In this document: positions 52,558-61,747 of the stretch, in pieces | Layout of the letters: every line of letters starts with the position of its first letter | Position numbering within the stretch: the stretch's first letter is position 1 | From: Synergistaceae bacterium | GTDB taxonomy: Bacteria > Synergistota > Synergistia > Synergistales > Aminobacteriaceae | NCBI GenBank assembly: GCA_017448795.1 | Contig: JAFSKV010000021.1 | Location: 1-64,000 of the forward strand | Reading direction: 5' to 3' | DNA length: 64,000 nt | Position numbers and translations under genes: made by a program | Notes under the pieces: generated by a model | What the model was told of the DNA's origin: nothing | Database searches by the model: none | What the model saw: the letters and a program-made list of their open reading frames with translations, nothing else

Positions 52558-53442
52558 ATGCTTGACGTTCAACTGTTCATCTTCTTACTGCTTGGATTTT
52601 TCTGGGGCGGACTCACTGCTCCTGTTTCGATAAGGCTTGCGGGTATTTACAGGATAATTGATGTCCCTGATGCCCGCAAGATTCACAAGGACAACACCCC
52701 GCGCGGGGCAGGTATAGGCTTGTGGCTGGGATATATGCTCATGGCCGTATTGCTGTCAGGGAACGTGCCGAACTTGCGCCACATTGCTACAGGGGCAACC
52801 GTGATATTTCTTTGCGGGTATCTTGATGACATGTGTTCACTGAGTCCTTTCTTGAGGCTGGGACTTCACATAGGAGCGTCGGCACTCGTTGTGATTCCGC
52901 TGGACTTGGGGCTTCTGTCAGCAATAATCGCCCTCATATGGCTTGCAGGAGTAACGAGCGCGTACAACCTCATCGACGGCATGAACGGCCTGTGTATCTC
53001 GATATTCATTGCGTCATCTCTGGCGTTGTTCCTGCTTGGGCGGTCATATCCCGGTATCTACATGGGGGCAATGGCACTCGGTGTATTGTGCTGGAATTTC
53101 CCTTCCGCTCAAACTTTTTTGGGGGACGGGGGAAGTACGTTGCTTGGGTATCTTTTCGCGTCCCATTTCCTGACATCATCGGCGGGAGTCCTGCGAAATT
53201 CCGGGATAACGGACTTGCTGATACTGTTTGTGCTTTTCGGGGGAATACCTGTTGTTGACACATTGACAGCGTTCACAAGGAGAATGCTGACGGGCAAATC
53301 TCCCTTTTACCCGGACAAGAAGCACCTTCACCACCTGCTGATCTCACTCACAAACTCGAACGTAATCACAGTAACAATCATACTATCATTACAGGTCATA
53401 ATGCTTGTGTTAGGCCTGAGATATTACATGAGGCTGATATGA
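52558..53442 (+). CDS. wecA: WecA/TagO-type undecaprenyl-phosphate sugar-1-phosphate transferase
   Basis: A 294-residue integral membrane enzyme of the MraY/WecA family that transfers (N-acetyl)hexosamine 1-phosphate from a UDP-sugar to undecaprenyl phosphate, starting a surface polysaccharide. Motifs: DVPDARKIHKDNTPRGAG, YLDDMCSLS, NLIDGMNGL, FLGDGGSTLLG and DKKHLHH, a loop typical of WecA/TagO. It has about nine or ten helices. Its stop overlaps the next start (ATGA), tying it to the UDP-GlcNAc epimerase. Confidence 0.9.
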   Translation: MLDVQLFIFLLLGFFWGGLTAPVSIRLAGIYRIIDVPDARKIHKDNTPRGAGIGLWLGYMLMAVLLSGNVPNLRHIATGATVIFLCGYLDDMCSLSPFLRLGLHIGASALVVIPLDLGLLSAIIALIWLAGVTSAYNLIDGMNGLCISIFIASSLALFLLGRSYPGIYMGAMALGVLCWNFPSAQTFLGDGGSTLLGYLFASHFLTSSAGVLRNSGITDLLILFVLFGGIPVVDTLTAFTRRMLTGKSPFYPDKKHLHHLLISLTNSNVITVTIILSLQVIMLVLGLRYYMRLI

Positions 53443-54560
53443 AGAAAATTGCGTGTGTTGTAGGGACAAGACCCGAAGCGATAAAGATGGCACCCGTGAT
53501 ACTTGAGCTTAGGAAAGACCCGGAATTTTGCGTTACAGTTTTGGCGACAGGACAGCACACCGACATGCTGCGCCAGGCATTGGACGATTTCGGGATAACT
53601 GCTGACTTCAACCTGAACATTATGCGCGACCGCCAGACGTTAGACCATATTACGGCCAGCGTGTTGCAGGGAGTCGGTGAGATTCTTGACGGTAACCCGC
53701 AGGACTTGATACTAGTTCACGGGGACACGTCGACGACATTCGCGGCGGCATTGGCGGGGTTCTACAGGCATGTGAAGATCGGCCATGTTGAGGCTGGACT
53801 GAGGAGTCATGACTTGTGCCTTCCGTTCCCGGAGGAAGCAAACAGGGTACTAACCGACAGCATAGCGGATATGTTCTTTGCGCCGACAAAGGGAGCTGCT
53901 GAGAATCTCAGGCGTGAGGGCAAGCCGGAGTCAGCAATATACATCACTGGCAACACTGTCATTGATGCGCTGTATGACATACTGAGCCGCCGCAAGGGAA
54001 TGGATGAGCCGGAATACCTTCGGGGTGTCGAGACTTGTCCGCTTGTGTTGATGACAGCTCACAGGCGCGAGTCGTGGGGGCAGCCTCTCATAGACATTTG
54101 CGGGGCTGTGAAGGACGTAATCCGCGCGAGGCCTGATGTGATGTTCCTGATACCGATGCACAAGAACCCGACTGTGAGGAACGTAATACGCTCGGAGCTG
54201 AGGGACTTTCCCTGCAACGTGATACTTACTGAGCCATTGAGCTACCCTGAATTTGTGTACGCAATGAGCAGGTCTGCGTTCATTCTGTCAGACAGCGGGG
54301 GAGTCCAAGAGGAAGCAACGGCCATCGATAAGCCCGTGCTGATTATGCGGACTGTCTCGGAACGCCCGGAGGCCATCACTGAGGGGACGTGTATTCTTGT
54401 CGGGACTGAGCGGGGGAATATCACGCGTGAGGCTGTGAGAATCCTGAATGAGCCGGGATACATGGCCGCTGTTGTAGGGAAGAACACCAAGCCTTTTGGG
54501 GACGGGACAGCGGGGGCGAAGATTCGTGAGGCTGTGAGGAAGTATCTTGCTGTTGGTTGA
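53439..54560 (+). CDS. wecB: UDP-N-acetylglucosamine 2-epimerase
   Basis: A 373-residue non-hydrolysing epimerase that interconverts UDP-GlcNAc and UDP-ManNAc. Motifs: VVGTRPEAIKMAPVI, TGQHTDML, VHGDTSTTFAAAL, HVEAGLRS, PEEANRVLTD, and LSDSGGVQEEA near the end. Coupled to wecA by a four-base overlap. The pair makes lipid-linked sugar and ManNAc precursors for a surface glycan that downstream glycosyl- and acyltransferases could modify. Confidence 0.95.
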   Translation: MKKIACVVGTRPEAIKMAPVILELRKDPEFCVTVLATGQHTDMLRQALDDFGITADFNLNIMRDRQTLDHITASVLQGVGEILDGNPQDLILVHGDTSTTFAAALAGFYRHVKIGHVEAGLRSHDLCLPFPEEANRVLTDSIADMFFAPTKGAAENLRREGKPESAIYITGNTVIDALYDILSRRKGMDEPEYLRGVETCPLVLMTAHRRESWGQPLIDICGAVKDVIRARPDVMFLIPMHKNPTVRNVIRSELRDFPCNVILTEPLSYPEFVYAMSRSAFILSDSGGVQEEATAIDKPVLIMRTVSERPEAITEGTCILVGTERGNITREAVRILNEPGYMAAVVGKNTKPFGDGTAGAKIREAVRKYLAVG

Positions 54561-54564
54561 TGTC

Positions 54565-56157
54565 ATGGAAGAGCCTGCGGAAGAGACAGTGTCGGAGATA
54601 ACCCGCCGTTTGTGGTACGCATTGGGGAGCGGGGAGGCAACGCCTGAGCGCGTGAAGGCGTATATTGATGCCGGGGCTGATGTGAATTACGCGGATATAT
54701 TCGGTGATACTGTTCTGATGAGAGCTGTGCGCGGACAAAATACAGAAGTCATAAGAAGCCTTATTGAAGCCGGAGCTGACGTTAATGCCAAATACAAGCG
54801 CAACATTGAGGCTTTAGCGGCAAAATATCCTTTCAGTGATATGCGTGATTTGTGTAAAGCTGAAGGATGGACCGCTCTTATGGAAGCTGTTGACTCTGAC
54901 TGTACTCCCGAAATCGCAAAGGCACTGCTTGATGCCGGGGCAGATGCAAACGCAAAGTATACTGTGTTCACTGACTCGTATTGGTACGAAGTGAGTGTGC
55001 TGATGATTGCGGCCGACAGTAATTATCACCCTGAAGTTGCGGAGTTCCTCATCAGTTATGGTGCTGATGTAAACTTTCAGGACGAATACGGCTATACCCC
55101 CCTGTCGCAGGCGGTGAAGAGCAATGACGCTGACATCGTGAAGATTCTGCTGAAGGCCGGGGCTGATGTTGGAGTCAGATGCTATTATGAATATAACTAC
55201 GGTGAGTGTTACACATCTGATGCCACTCTTCTAATGCTGGCTACAAGGTACGCTACACCGGAAATCATAAAAATCTTGGCTGAAGCAGGCGTTGACATTG
55301 AAGCCGAGGACGATTTTGGCGATAATGCTTTGATGTGGGCTGTGCGTCATGAAATTGATGAGGAAACTTATCCTGACCCTGACAATGTGAAGGCGTTGCT
55401 TGCTTCAGGTGCTGACGTGAACGCTAGAGGAAATTGCGGCGATACTGCCCTGATTTATTCTGCCAGTGAAGGCGATACCGAAATGATGCAGGTTTTGATT
55501 GACGCGGGGGCTGACCTGTACGCTGATAACAGATGGGGAAGAACTGCATTAACGGAAGCCGCCAGCCCTGAAGCCATAGAGATTCTGCTTAACTCAAACT
55601 TTAACATCAATCATAGGAACAGTAACGGCATGACACCATTAATGCAAGCCTGCTATTATGGGAACGGTGAAGCGGCAAAGACTCTCATTAAAGCTGGTGT
55701 TGATTTTTGCTGTGGGGGATTCAGCGTAGACGACAAGAACAGGACAGCTCTTATGTTTGCCTGCTCGCCATACTCAGGTCGTCCCGATATTGAGACTGTG
55801 CAAGCTCTGATCAATGCCAAGTTTTACGTGAACGCTAAAGACGATGAAGGCAGGACAGCTCTGATGTATGCTGTGAGCTGCGGCAGCGACCCTGGAGTAG
55901 TCAAAGCTCTAATCCGTGCAGGCGCGAACGTCAACGCAAAAGACTCCCGTCTCGGCAAAACCATACTCATGGAAGCCGCAATGAGAGCCAGAAACCCGGA
56001 AGTCATAAAGATTCTCATACGTGCAGGAGCTAATATTGACGCAAGAGACAAAATCGGCAGCACTGTAACTGATTACGCCGACCTGAATCCTAATTCCGGG
56101 ATCGCCAGCATTCTTGACGGACTGGACACAAATACTGAGGGGAATTATCATGCCTGA
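54565..56157 (+). CDS. Ankyrin-repeat protein
   Basis: A 530-residue protein made almost entirely of ankyrin repeats (about 12-14), each with an ALM-A pattern and an L-AGADVN turn, for example LIEAGADVNAK and LLKAGADVGVR. There is no signal peptide or membrane segment, so it should be cytoplasmic and bind proteins. ATG 54565 is chosen; TTG 54547 inside the end of wecB is an alternative, and neither has a strong ribosome site. Its end overlaps the Rpn-like gene by eight bases. It is more AT-rich than its neighbours, consistent with acquisition. Confidence 0.88.
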   Translation: MEEPAEETVSEITRRLWYALGSGEATPERVKAYIDAGADVNYADIFGDTVLMRAVRGQNTEVIRSLIEAGADVNAKYKRNIEALAAKYPFSDMRDLCKAEGWTALMEAVDSDCTPEIAKALLDAGADANAKYTVFTDSYWYEVSVLMIAADSNYHPEVAEFLISYGADVNFQDEYGYTPLSQAVKSNDADIVKILLKAGADVGVRCYYEYNYGECYTSDATLLMLATRYATPEIIKILAEAGVDIEAEDDFGDNALMWAVRHEIDEETYPDPDNVKALLASGADVNARGNCGDTALIYSASEGDTEMMQVLIDAGADLYADNRWGRTALTEAASPEAIEILLNSNFNINHRNSNGMTPLMQACYYGNGEAAKTLIKAGVDFCCGGFSVDDKNRTALMFACSPYSGRPDIETVQALINAKFYVNAKDDEGRTALMYAVSCGSDPGVVKALIRAGANVNAKDSRLGKTILMEAAMRARNPEVIKILIRAGANIDARDKIGSTVTDYADLNPNSGIASILDGLDTNTEGNYHA

Positions 56158-57034
56158 CGGAGTACAGACAAAGCGAGGCGCGAAGAACACAATATTTCTC
56201 GACCTCTTCAGCATCCCAAAGTACAGGCTTGAGATGGTCAGGACTCTTCACCCGGAAATGACAGACCTTGAGGAGGACGACATAAAGACTGTTACCCTGA
56301 ACCCTGTAATCCTGAATGGCCAGTATAACGATCTGGCATTGCTGGTTAGGGACAAGCTGATAATCTTTGCTGAAGCTCAATCAACGTGGAGCATAAATAT
56401 TCTGGTTAGAATACTGCTTTACTTGGCCGGAACGTATCAGGAATATATCACCGTGAAGGATTTGAACGTTTACAGTTCCAAGAAGCTGGCAATACCAGAG
56501 CCGGAGTTTTACGTGATATACACTGGGAGTCGCAAAGCTGTGAAGGACATAATATCGTTGCGGGAAGATTTCTGGGACAACGTGAATCTTCCGCTTGATT
56601 TGCGGGTGAAGGTGATACGTTCGGAGGACAAGGGCGACATAATAGGGCAGTACATAATATTTGCTCATGTTCTCGACAGCCAAATAAAGATTCATGGCCG
56701 CACGAAGTTAGCCGCTGAGAATACAATTCGTATATGTCAGGATAGCGGAGTCCTGAAGGAATATCTTGACGGCCGCAGAAAGGAGGTTGTTGACATAATG
56801 GTGATGCTGTTTGACCAAGATTACGCGATGGGAGTCTATGGTCGTGAACGTGAAAGAATAGGCGAGAAACGCGGCGAAAAGCGTGGTGTGAAGCAGGGAA
56901 AAATACAAGGTGTTGTAGAGGCATGCCGCAAACTTGGCGCAACGGTTGATGACGCTTTACGCATGATTATGGAGGATTTCGGCCTCTCTCAGGAAGCAGC
57001 GTTAAGGCAAATCAGGGAGCTTTGGGGAAATTGA
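56150..57034 (+). CDS. Rpn-like PD-(D/E)XK nuclease / transposase-family protein
   Basis: A 294-residue protein resembling Rpn/YhgA-like recombination-promoting nucleases annotated as PD-(D/E)XK nuclease family transposases. The likely nuclease core is NDLALLVRDKLIIFAEAQS, with Asp and a Glu-x-Gln pair in place of E-x-K. The C-terminal third has a charged repeat rich in GEKRGEKRG and a small helical tail. ATG 56150 has GAGGGGA six bases upstream and overlaps the ankyrin stop. There are no transposase ends or target duplications near it, so it is probably a domesticated or defence-type member. Confidence 0.62.
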   Translation: MPDGVQTKRGAKNTIFLDLFSIPKYRLEMVRTLHPEMTDLEEDDIKTVTLNPVILNGQYNDLALLVRDKLIIFAEAQSTWSINILVRILLYLAGTYQEYITVKDLNVYSSKKLAIPEPEFYVIYTGSRKAVKDIISLREDFWDNVNLPLDLRVKVIRSEDKGDIIGQYIIFAHVLDSQIKIHGRTKLAAENTIRICQDSGVLKEYLDGRRKEVVDIMVMLFDQDYAMGVYGRERERIGEKRGEKRGVKQGKIQGVVEACRKLGATVDDALRMIMEDFGLSQEAALRQIRELWGN

Positions 57035-57082
57035 CTCAGGAAAATATTTCCGGCGGGCAGGCGTAAAACTGAGGAGGAAATC

Positions 57083-57513
57083 ATGATTGAATCGTTGTTG
57101 TGCGCAGTAATGGTTGTGCTTTTCGCTTCAGTAGCATTCGAGGGGGCGCAGAGGATTTGAAGAAGAACAAGAAAATGTTACCCCAAGAGATTCGTTATAT
57201 CCTCGACGCGAGGGCGGATGTGGACAATGACGGCAAGACGGCTTTAATGCTGGCGGCTCGGCACTATCACTATTGGAATAGCAACCCCGAAGTCATCGAG
57301 GCTCTCATTGATGCGGGGGCTGACGTGAACGCCAAGGGCAATGACGGCTGGACGGCTTTAATGTCGGCGGCATCGGAAGGCAATGCAGAGGTTGCAGAAG
57401 TTCTCCTTAAGCATGGCGCGGGCGTGAACGCTAAGAACAACTACGGCTGGATCGTCCTTGATTACGCAGAAAACGACAGCATCAAGAAACTTATCCTCAA
57501 CGCCGCGCGGTAA
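57083..57513 (+). pseudogene. Secreted ankyrin protein, frameshifted at a G tract
   Basis: AGGAGG (57072-57077) precedes ATG 57083, which encodes a signal-peptide-like start (MIESLLCAVMVVLFASVAFEG) but meets TGA at 57158. The ankyrin frame (KTALMLAARHY, LIDAGADVNAKGNDGWTALM, LLKHGAGVNAK) is one frame away and runs to 57513. One extra G in the five-G run at 57142-57146 would join the two, giving a periplasmic protein of about 143 residues with two to three repeats. As it stands, translation of the ankyrin part could only begin at GTG 57100, which has no ribosome site. It could be a recent mutation, phase variation, or an error in the sequence. Confidence 0.65.
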
Positions 57514-57562
57514 CCACAACATCCCAAGACAGGAGGAATGACACATAGACAACAAGAACGTA

Positions 57563-58822
57563 ATGAAGATTAACGGAGGCATCCCCCTCAATGGCACGGT
57601 CAAGACACAAGGCGCAAAGAATGCTGCCCTCCCGGTCATGGCCGTATCTCTCCTTCTCAGGGGTGAATCCCTCACCCTCGACAACGTCCCGGACCTATAC
57701 GACATCCACACGATGATTGAGACCCTCGAATCACTTGGCGTTGAGGTCGAAGTCAAACGCGACTCTAAGTCCTCACAGGTCATATTCCGCACTCCCGACG
57801 AACTCAAGTACGAAGTCTCCGAAGCATTGGCCCGGAAAATGCGCGCGTCATCCCTCGTGTTAGGCCCCCTACTCGCCAACTGCGGACGCGTCTCACTCCC
57901 ATTGCCCGGAGGCTGCTCAATAGGAAGCCGTCCCATTGATTTGCACCTCAAGGGACTAAAGCAGATGGGCGCGGACATTGAGATTCAGAACGGAGTCGTT
58001 CACGCCAGCGTCAAAGGAAGACTCAGAGGACGACGGATATACCTAGATTTCCCGTCAGTCGGCGCAACAGAAAACCTAATGATGGCCGCTTCACTCGCTC
58101 AAGGTGAGACAATCATCGAGAACGTAGCCCGTGAACCAGAAATCGACAACCTAGCCGCCGTTTTGCGCTGCGTTGGTGTTACTGTTGAGACTGAGGGCGC
58201 AGGAGGAGTCAGAATCATCGGCATCGACAAGGCACACTCAGGCCGTGAACGCGTCATCCCCGACAGGATAGAGGCCTGCACGTACATTCTCGCGGGGATC
58301 ATGACGAACGGACATATCAAGGTTGAAGACTTAGTGCCGTCCCACATTGACGCAATACTAGCCAAACTTGAGGAGGCGGGCGCGAAATTCTCCGTCAAGA
58401 AAAGCACAGTCGAAATTTTCCCGTCAAAGAAGAAACTCCATCCCGTCAACGTAAAGACAATGCCATATCCCGGCTTCCCTACCGACTCACAGCCTCAGAT
58501 GGCCGCCGCTCTGTCAGTCGCAAAAGGAGTCAGCACAATCGAGGAGAGCGTGTTTCAGGCAAGATTCCTCTACGCGCAGGAGCTTAACCGCATGGGAGCT
58601 GACATAAAGATTTCGCGGGATGTCGCCATAATTCACGGAGTCGACGGCTTGCAGGGTGCGAGCGTGAAGGCTACTGACCTGCGGGCGGGGGCGGCTCTGA
58701 TTATCGCGGGGCTTGCGGCAAAAGGTGAGACGAGAGTCGAGGACATGATTCACGTGTGGCGAGGCTATGAGGCTATCGACCAGAAACTCAGGGGGCTAGG
58801 CGCGAGGGTTGAGCTTGTCTGA
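57563..58822 (+). CDS. murA: UDP-N-acetylglucosamine 1-carboxyvinyltransferase
   Basis: A 419-residue enzyme for the first committed step of peptidoglycan synthesis, transferring enolpyruvate from PEP to UDP-GlcNAc. Motifs: GAKNAALP (Lys19, Asn20) and LPGGCSIGSRPID with the catalytic Cys (C118, the fosfomycin target), plus PYPGFPTDSQPQ. The annotated ATG has no ribosome site; AGGAGG at 57531-57536 is ideally placed for an in-frame ATA at 57545, which would add six residues and give a more usual N-terminal length. It heads an envelope-precursor run. Confidence 0.96.
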   Translation: MKINGGIPLNGTVKTQGAKNAALPVMAVSLLLRGESLTLDNVPDLYDIHTMIETLESLGVEVEVKRDSKSSQVIFRTPDELKYEVSEALARKMRASSLVLGPLLANCGRVSLPLPGGCSIGSRPIDLHLKGLKQMGADIEIQNGVVHASVKGRLRGRRIYLDFPSVGATENLMMAASLAQGETIIENVAREPEIDNLAAVLRCVGVTVETEGAGGVRIIGIDKAHSGRERVIPDRIEACTYILAGIMTNGHIKVEDLVPSHIDAILAKLEEAGAKFSVKKSTVEIFPSKKKLHPVNVKTMPYPGFPTDSQPQMAAALSVAKGVSTIEESVFQARFLYAQELNRMGADIKISRDVAIIHGVDGLQGASVKATDLRAGAALIIAGLAAKGETRVEDMIHVWRGYEAIDQKLRGLGARVELV

Positions 58823-59630
58823 CATCGAGGTTACAGCGTTCATAGGCCCGGCCGGGACAGGCAAGAGCCACAGGGCTACGATGATTGCCCGGCAAAACGG
58901 AATCGACGTTATCATTGATGACGGACTAGTGATTTCACGCGGAAGAATCCTCGCAGGACGGAGCGCAAAATCTGAGGTCAACAGACTACGTGCCATCAAG
59001 CGGGCAATCTTTGAGTTCCCGGAACACAGGGATGAAGTAGCAGGATACCTTGCGAAAAATCCCCCGCCAAAGCTCATGATACTTGCCACATCCGCTGGAA
59101 TGATAGACAAAATCACCGCACGTCTCGGACTCAGCCCTCCCGCCAGAATCATCAGCATCACAGACGTGTCAACCCCGGAGGAAATCGAGGCCGCCCTACG
59201 TGAGCGCAAGGAGAAGAAACAGCATGTCGTCCCAGTGGCAAAAGCTCAGATTCAGCACAACTTCGCCGGAAAACTCGTGAGCCAGATACGGGGCTTCTTC
59301 AAGGGCAGGGGCAAGGACGAGTCCAGCAACACAATCGTAAAGCCTCTCTTCAGCTTCAACGGGCGCGTAACTATAGGTGCTGACGCTCTGCTTCAGATGT
59401 GCCGGAAACTCCTTGAGCTGCGCGACCACGTCAGGAAAATCCGGGACATCGACATTGAGACCGACGAGGACAGAATTTCACTTAGCATTGAGATTGACCT
59501 CAACCTTTCCGGGAGAAGCGCGCTCTCGATTGCACGGACGCTCCAGCGCAAAATCAGAATGGGACTGAGCTACTTCACAGGAATGGAAATCAGGCAGGTA
59601 AACATAAGGGTGAACGAGATATTTCTATGA
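58815..59630 (+). CDS. P-loop protein with C-terminal Asp23/Gls24-like domain
   Basis: A 271-residue protein. The N-terminus has a Walker A motif AFIGPAGTGKSHRA and a second strand VIIDDGLV. The C-terminal 110 residues resemble the Asp23/Gls24 envelope-stress family (FSFNGRVTIGADALLQMC, then ISLSIEIDLNLSGRSAL and VNIRVNEIF). The function is unknown. The start is taken as TTG 58815 (GAGGG at 58804-58808), overlapping the end of murA; TTG 58809 is the alternative. Its stop overlaps the next gene (ATGA), so it sits tightly between murA and the uracil-DNA glycosylase. Confidence 0.7.
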   Translation: MSDIEVTAFIGPAGTGKSHRATMIARQNGIDVIIDDGLVISRGRILAGRSAKSEVNRLRAIKRAIFEFPEHRDEVAGYLAKNPPPKLMILATSAGMIDKITARLGLSPPARIISITDVSTPEEIEAALRERKEKKQHVVPVAKAQIQHNFAGKLVSQIRGFFKGRGKDESSNTIVKPLFSFNGRVTIGADALLQMCRKLLELRDHVRKIRDIDIETDEDRISLSIEIDLNLSGRSALSIARTLQRKIRMGLSYFTGMEIRQVNIRVNEIFL

Positions 59631-60229
59631 GCATAGACATCAATGAAGCATGGGATGAACTGAAGCGCAGGGTCTCCGAGTGCCAGAAGTGCGGACTGTG
59701 CAAGAAGAGGAACAAGACTGTTTTCGGCGAGGGCCCGACTGATTGCCGGGTCGTGATTGTGGGGGAAGGGCCGGGAGCTGATGAGGACGCTACAGGGAAG
59801 CCGTTTGTCGGTAAAGCAGGCCAGCTTCTCACAAGTATTCTTGAGGACGGAGGGAAAATCCCGCGCAACACCCTCTACATAACCAACACGGTGAAGTGCC
59901 GACCCCCTGAAAATAGGAATCCCACAAAGGAAGAAGCACAGGCTTGCAGTGAGTTCTTGGAGGCGCAGCTGCTGCTGCTTCACCCGGATATTGTCGTTAC
60001 TTTGGGCAACATTCCGACACAGTTTCTCCTCAAGACGACTCAGGGCATAACCAGCCTGCGGGGGACTTGGGTTAACTGGCGGGGGATAAAACTCTTCCCG
60101 ATGTTTCACCCAAGCTATCTTCTCAGGAACGAATCCCGCGCACCAGGAAGCCCCAAATATCTCACGTGGCAGGACGTTAAGGCACTCAAGGCAGAAATCG
60201 ACAAACTACAAGGAGCTGACACGCTATGA
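59627..60229 (+). CDS. Uracil-DNA glycosylase, family 4
   Basis: A 200-residue Fe-S uracil-DNA glycosylase that removes uracil from DNA. The N-terminal cysteines CQKCGLC begin the 4Fe-4S site, followed by the motif GEGPGADEDATGKPFVGKAG and the C-terminal MFHPSYLLRN motif. Later cluster cysteines are in VKCRPPENRNP and EAQAC. Coupled to both neighbours by ATGA overlaps. Length is normal for family 4. Confidence 0.94.
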   Translation: MSIDINEAWDELKRRVSECQKCGLCKKRNKTVFGEGPTDCRVVIVGEGPGADEDATGKPFVGKAGQLLTSILEDGGKIPRNTLYITNTVKCRPPENRNPTKEEAQACSEFLEAQLLLLHPDIVVTLGNIPTQFLLKTTQGITSLRGTWVNWRGIKLFPMFHPSYLLRNESRAPGSPKYLTWQDVKALKAEIDKLQGADTL

Positions 60230-60936
60230 CAGACACAAAGAATGAAACACGAGTCCCGCGTCATCTTGCAATAATTCTCGACGGCAACGGACGCTGGGCA
60301 AAACGCAGGAACCTTCCCCGCCTCATGGGACACAGGGCAGGACTAAGAAAGCTCGAAGACATGGTGAGGCTCGTCAAGCGCGAGGGCATACGCTATTTCT
60401 CGGTCTACGCTTTCTCGACGGAAAACTGGAACAGGCCAATCATGGAAGTTACCGGGCTGATGAGGCTTTTCGGGTACTATCTCAGGCGCAAGGTCGACGA
60501 GGTCAAGGCTGAGGGCGCGAGGATACGCTTCTGCGGCCGCAAGGACAGAATCCCGGACGAGCTGCGCGAACAAATGGCGTGGGCGGAAGACTACACGAAG
60601 GACGAGAAGATACTGGACTTCATCCTCTGCATCAATTACGGCGGCAGGGCTGAAATCATCGACGCTGTGAACTCGCTCATTGAGTCCGGCGCGAAACCCC
60701 CGGTAACAGAACAAGACCTGCGCAACCACTTCTACCTTCCTGACGTGCCAGACCCCGACCTCATCATCAGGACGAGCGGCGAGCTGAGACTGAGCAACTT
60801 CTGGCTGTGGGAGAGCGCGTACAGTGAGTACTATTTCACCGATATACACTGGCCGGATTTCGGGTATGACGAACTCCGCAAGGCGCTGGACAGCTACGCG
60901 GGAAGGGAGCGTCGTTATGGCGGGCTTAAGGGCTGA
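60226..60936 (+). CDS. uppS: Undecaprenyl diphosphate synthase
   Basis: A 236-residue cis-prenyltransferase that makes the C55 lipid carrier for wall and glycan synthesis. Motifs: AIILDGNGRWAKRR (catalytic D19), GHRAG, VYAFSTENWNRP, and the DLIIRTSGELRLSNFLLW-like block (here NFWLW) with the C-terminal WPDFGYDELRKAL. It overlaps the downstream cdsA frame. It supplies carrier lipid used by the WecA-like enzyme upstream. Confidence 0.97.
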   Translation: MTDTKNETRVPRHLAIILDGNGRWAKRRNLPRLMGHRAGLRKLEDMVRLVKREGIRYFSVYAFSTENWNRPIMEVTGLMRLFGYYLRRKVDEVKAEGARIRFCGRKDRIPDELREQMAWAEDYTKDEKILDFILCINYGGRAEIIDAVNSLIESGAKPPVTEQDLRNHFYLPDVPDPDLIIRTSGELRLSNFWLWESAYSEYYFTDIHWPDFGYDELRKALDSYAGRERRYGGLKG

Positions 60937-61747
60937 CACAGAGCTTCGACTCCGCACCCTCAGCAGTGTCGCGATAGTCCTCGTGATTCTCTGGGGGATA
61001 AACACGGGCGGGATGGCCTGGACGGTCATAGCCGGGATAATCGCCCTGTCATCGCTCGGCGAATACTACAGGCTCGTAAGCAAGCTCAGGGGCGCGAGGC
61101 TCTCTCCGGGAATGGGCTACATATTCTCGCTGGTATTCCTGATTGCGGCGGTACGGGAAAACCCACAGCCTATTGTGCTTGGGATGATACTTGCGCTTTG
61201 CGTGTTCGCTGTGATGACGGTCGAGATATTCAGGCGGCAGATGACACGGGGGACAAGCCACGCAATCCTGAACTCAGGGGCGGTGATTTCGGGCGTTCTG
61301 TATATCACTGTGCCTTGGACGTGCATGGTGATGCTGAGGAGTTACGCTTTCGGCAGGCAGGTGCTTGATACGCTGTTCTTCTGCACATGGGGCTGTGATG
61401 TGGGGGCGTACATAGGCGGCAAGATGTTCGGGACAACGAAGCTCTGCGAACACGTCAGCCCGGGAAAAACAGTCCAGGGCTTCATCGCCGGGATAATCGG
61501 AAGCCTCGTTGCGAACGCGGGGGCAATATACTTCTTCACGCTCCCGGCATATCCGCTGATTCTTGTCGGGTTCATATGCGGGATATTCGGGCAGGTCGGC
61601 GACTTGGCGGAGTCGCTCATAAAGCGCGAGGCTGGCGAGAAAGACTCAGGCCATGTTATACCGGGGCACGGCGGGATGCTTGACCGCTTCGACAGCATAC
61701 TGTTCAACGGCCTGCTGACCTATCTTGTGCTGAGGGTGATACTGTGA
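60917..61747 (+). CDS. cdsA: Phosphatidate cytidylyltransferase
   Basis: A 276-residue membrane enzyme that makes CDP-diacylglycerol. About eight helices; the family signature appears as DRFDSILFNGLL with the preceding KRxAGEKDSGHVIPGHGGMLD, and the CDVGAYIGGKMFG segment carries the metal-binding Asp. ATG 60917 is set by GGAAGGGAG just upstream; it lies inside the end of uppS. The stop shares bases with the dxr start. Confidence 0.95.
   Translation: MAGLRADTELRLRTLSSVAIVLVILWGINTGGMAWTVIAGIIALSSLGEYYRLVSKLRGARLSPGMGYIFSLVFLIAAVRENPQPIVLGMILALCVFAVMTVEIFRRQMTRGTSHAILNSGAVISGVLYITVPWTCMVMLRSYAFGRQVLDTLFFCTWGCDVGAYIGGKMFGTTKLCEHVSPGKTVQGFIAGIIGSLVANAGAIYFFTLPAYPLILVGFICGIFGQVGDLAESLIKREAGEKDSGHVIPGHGGMLDRFDSILFNGLLTYLVLRVIL

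Noticed and set aside
54565-57513. Insertion sequence around the Rpn-like gene
   Set aside because: No terminal inverted repeats or target duplications were found, and gene ends overlap neighbours, unlike an inserted element.
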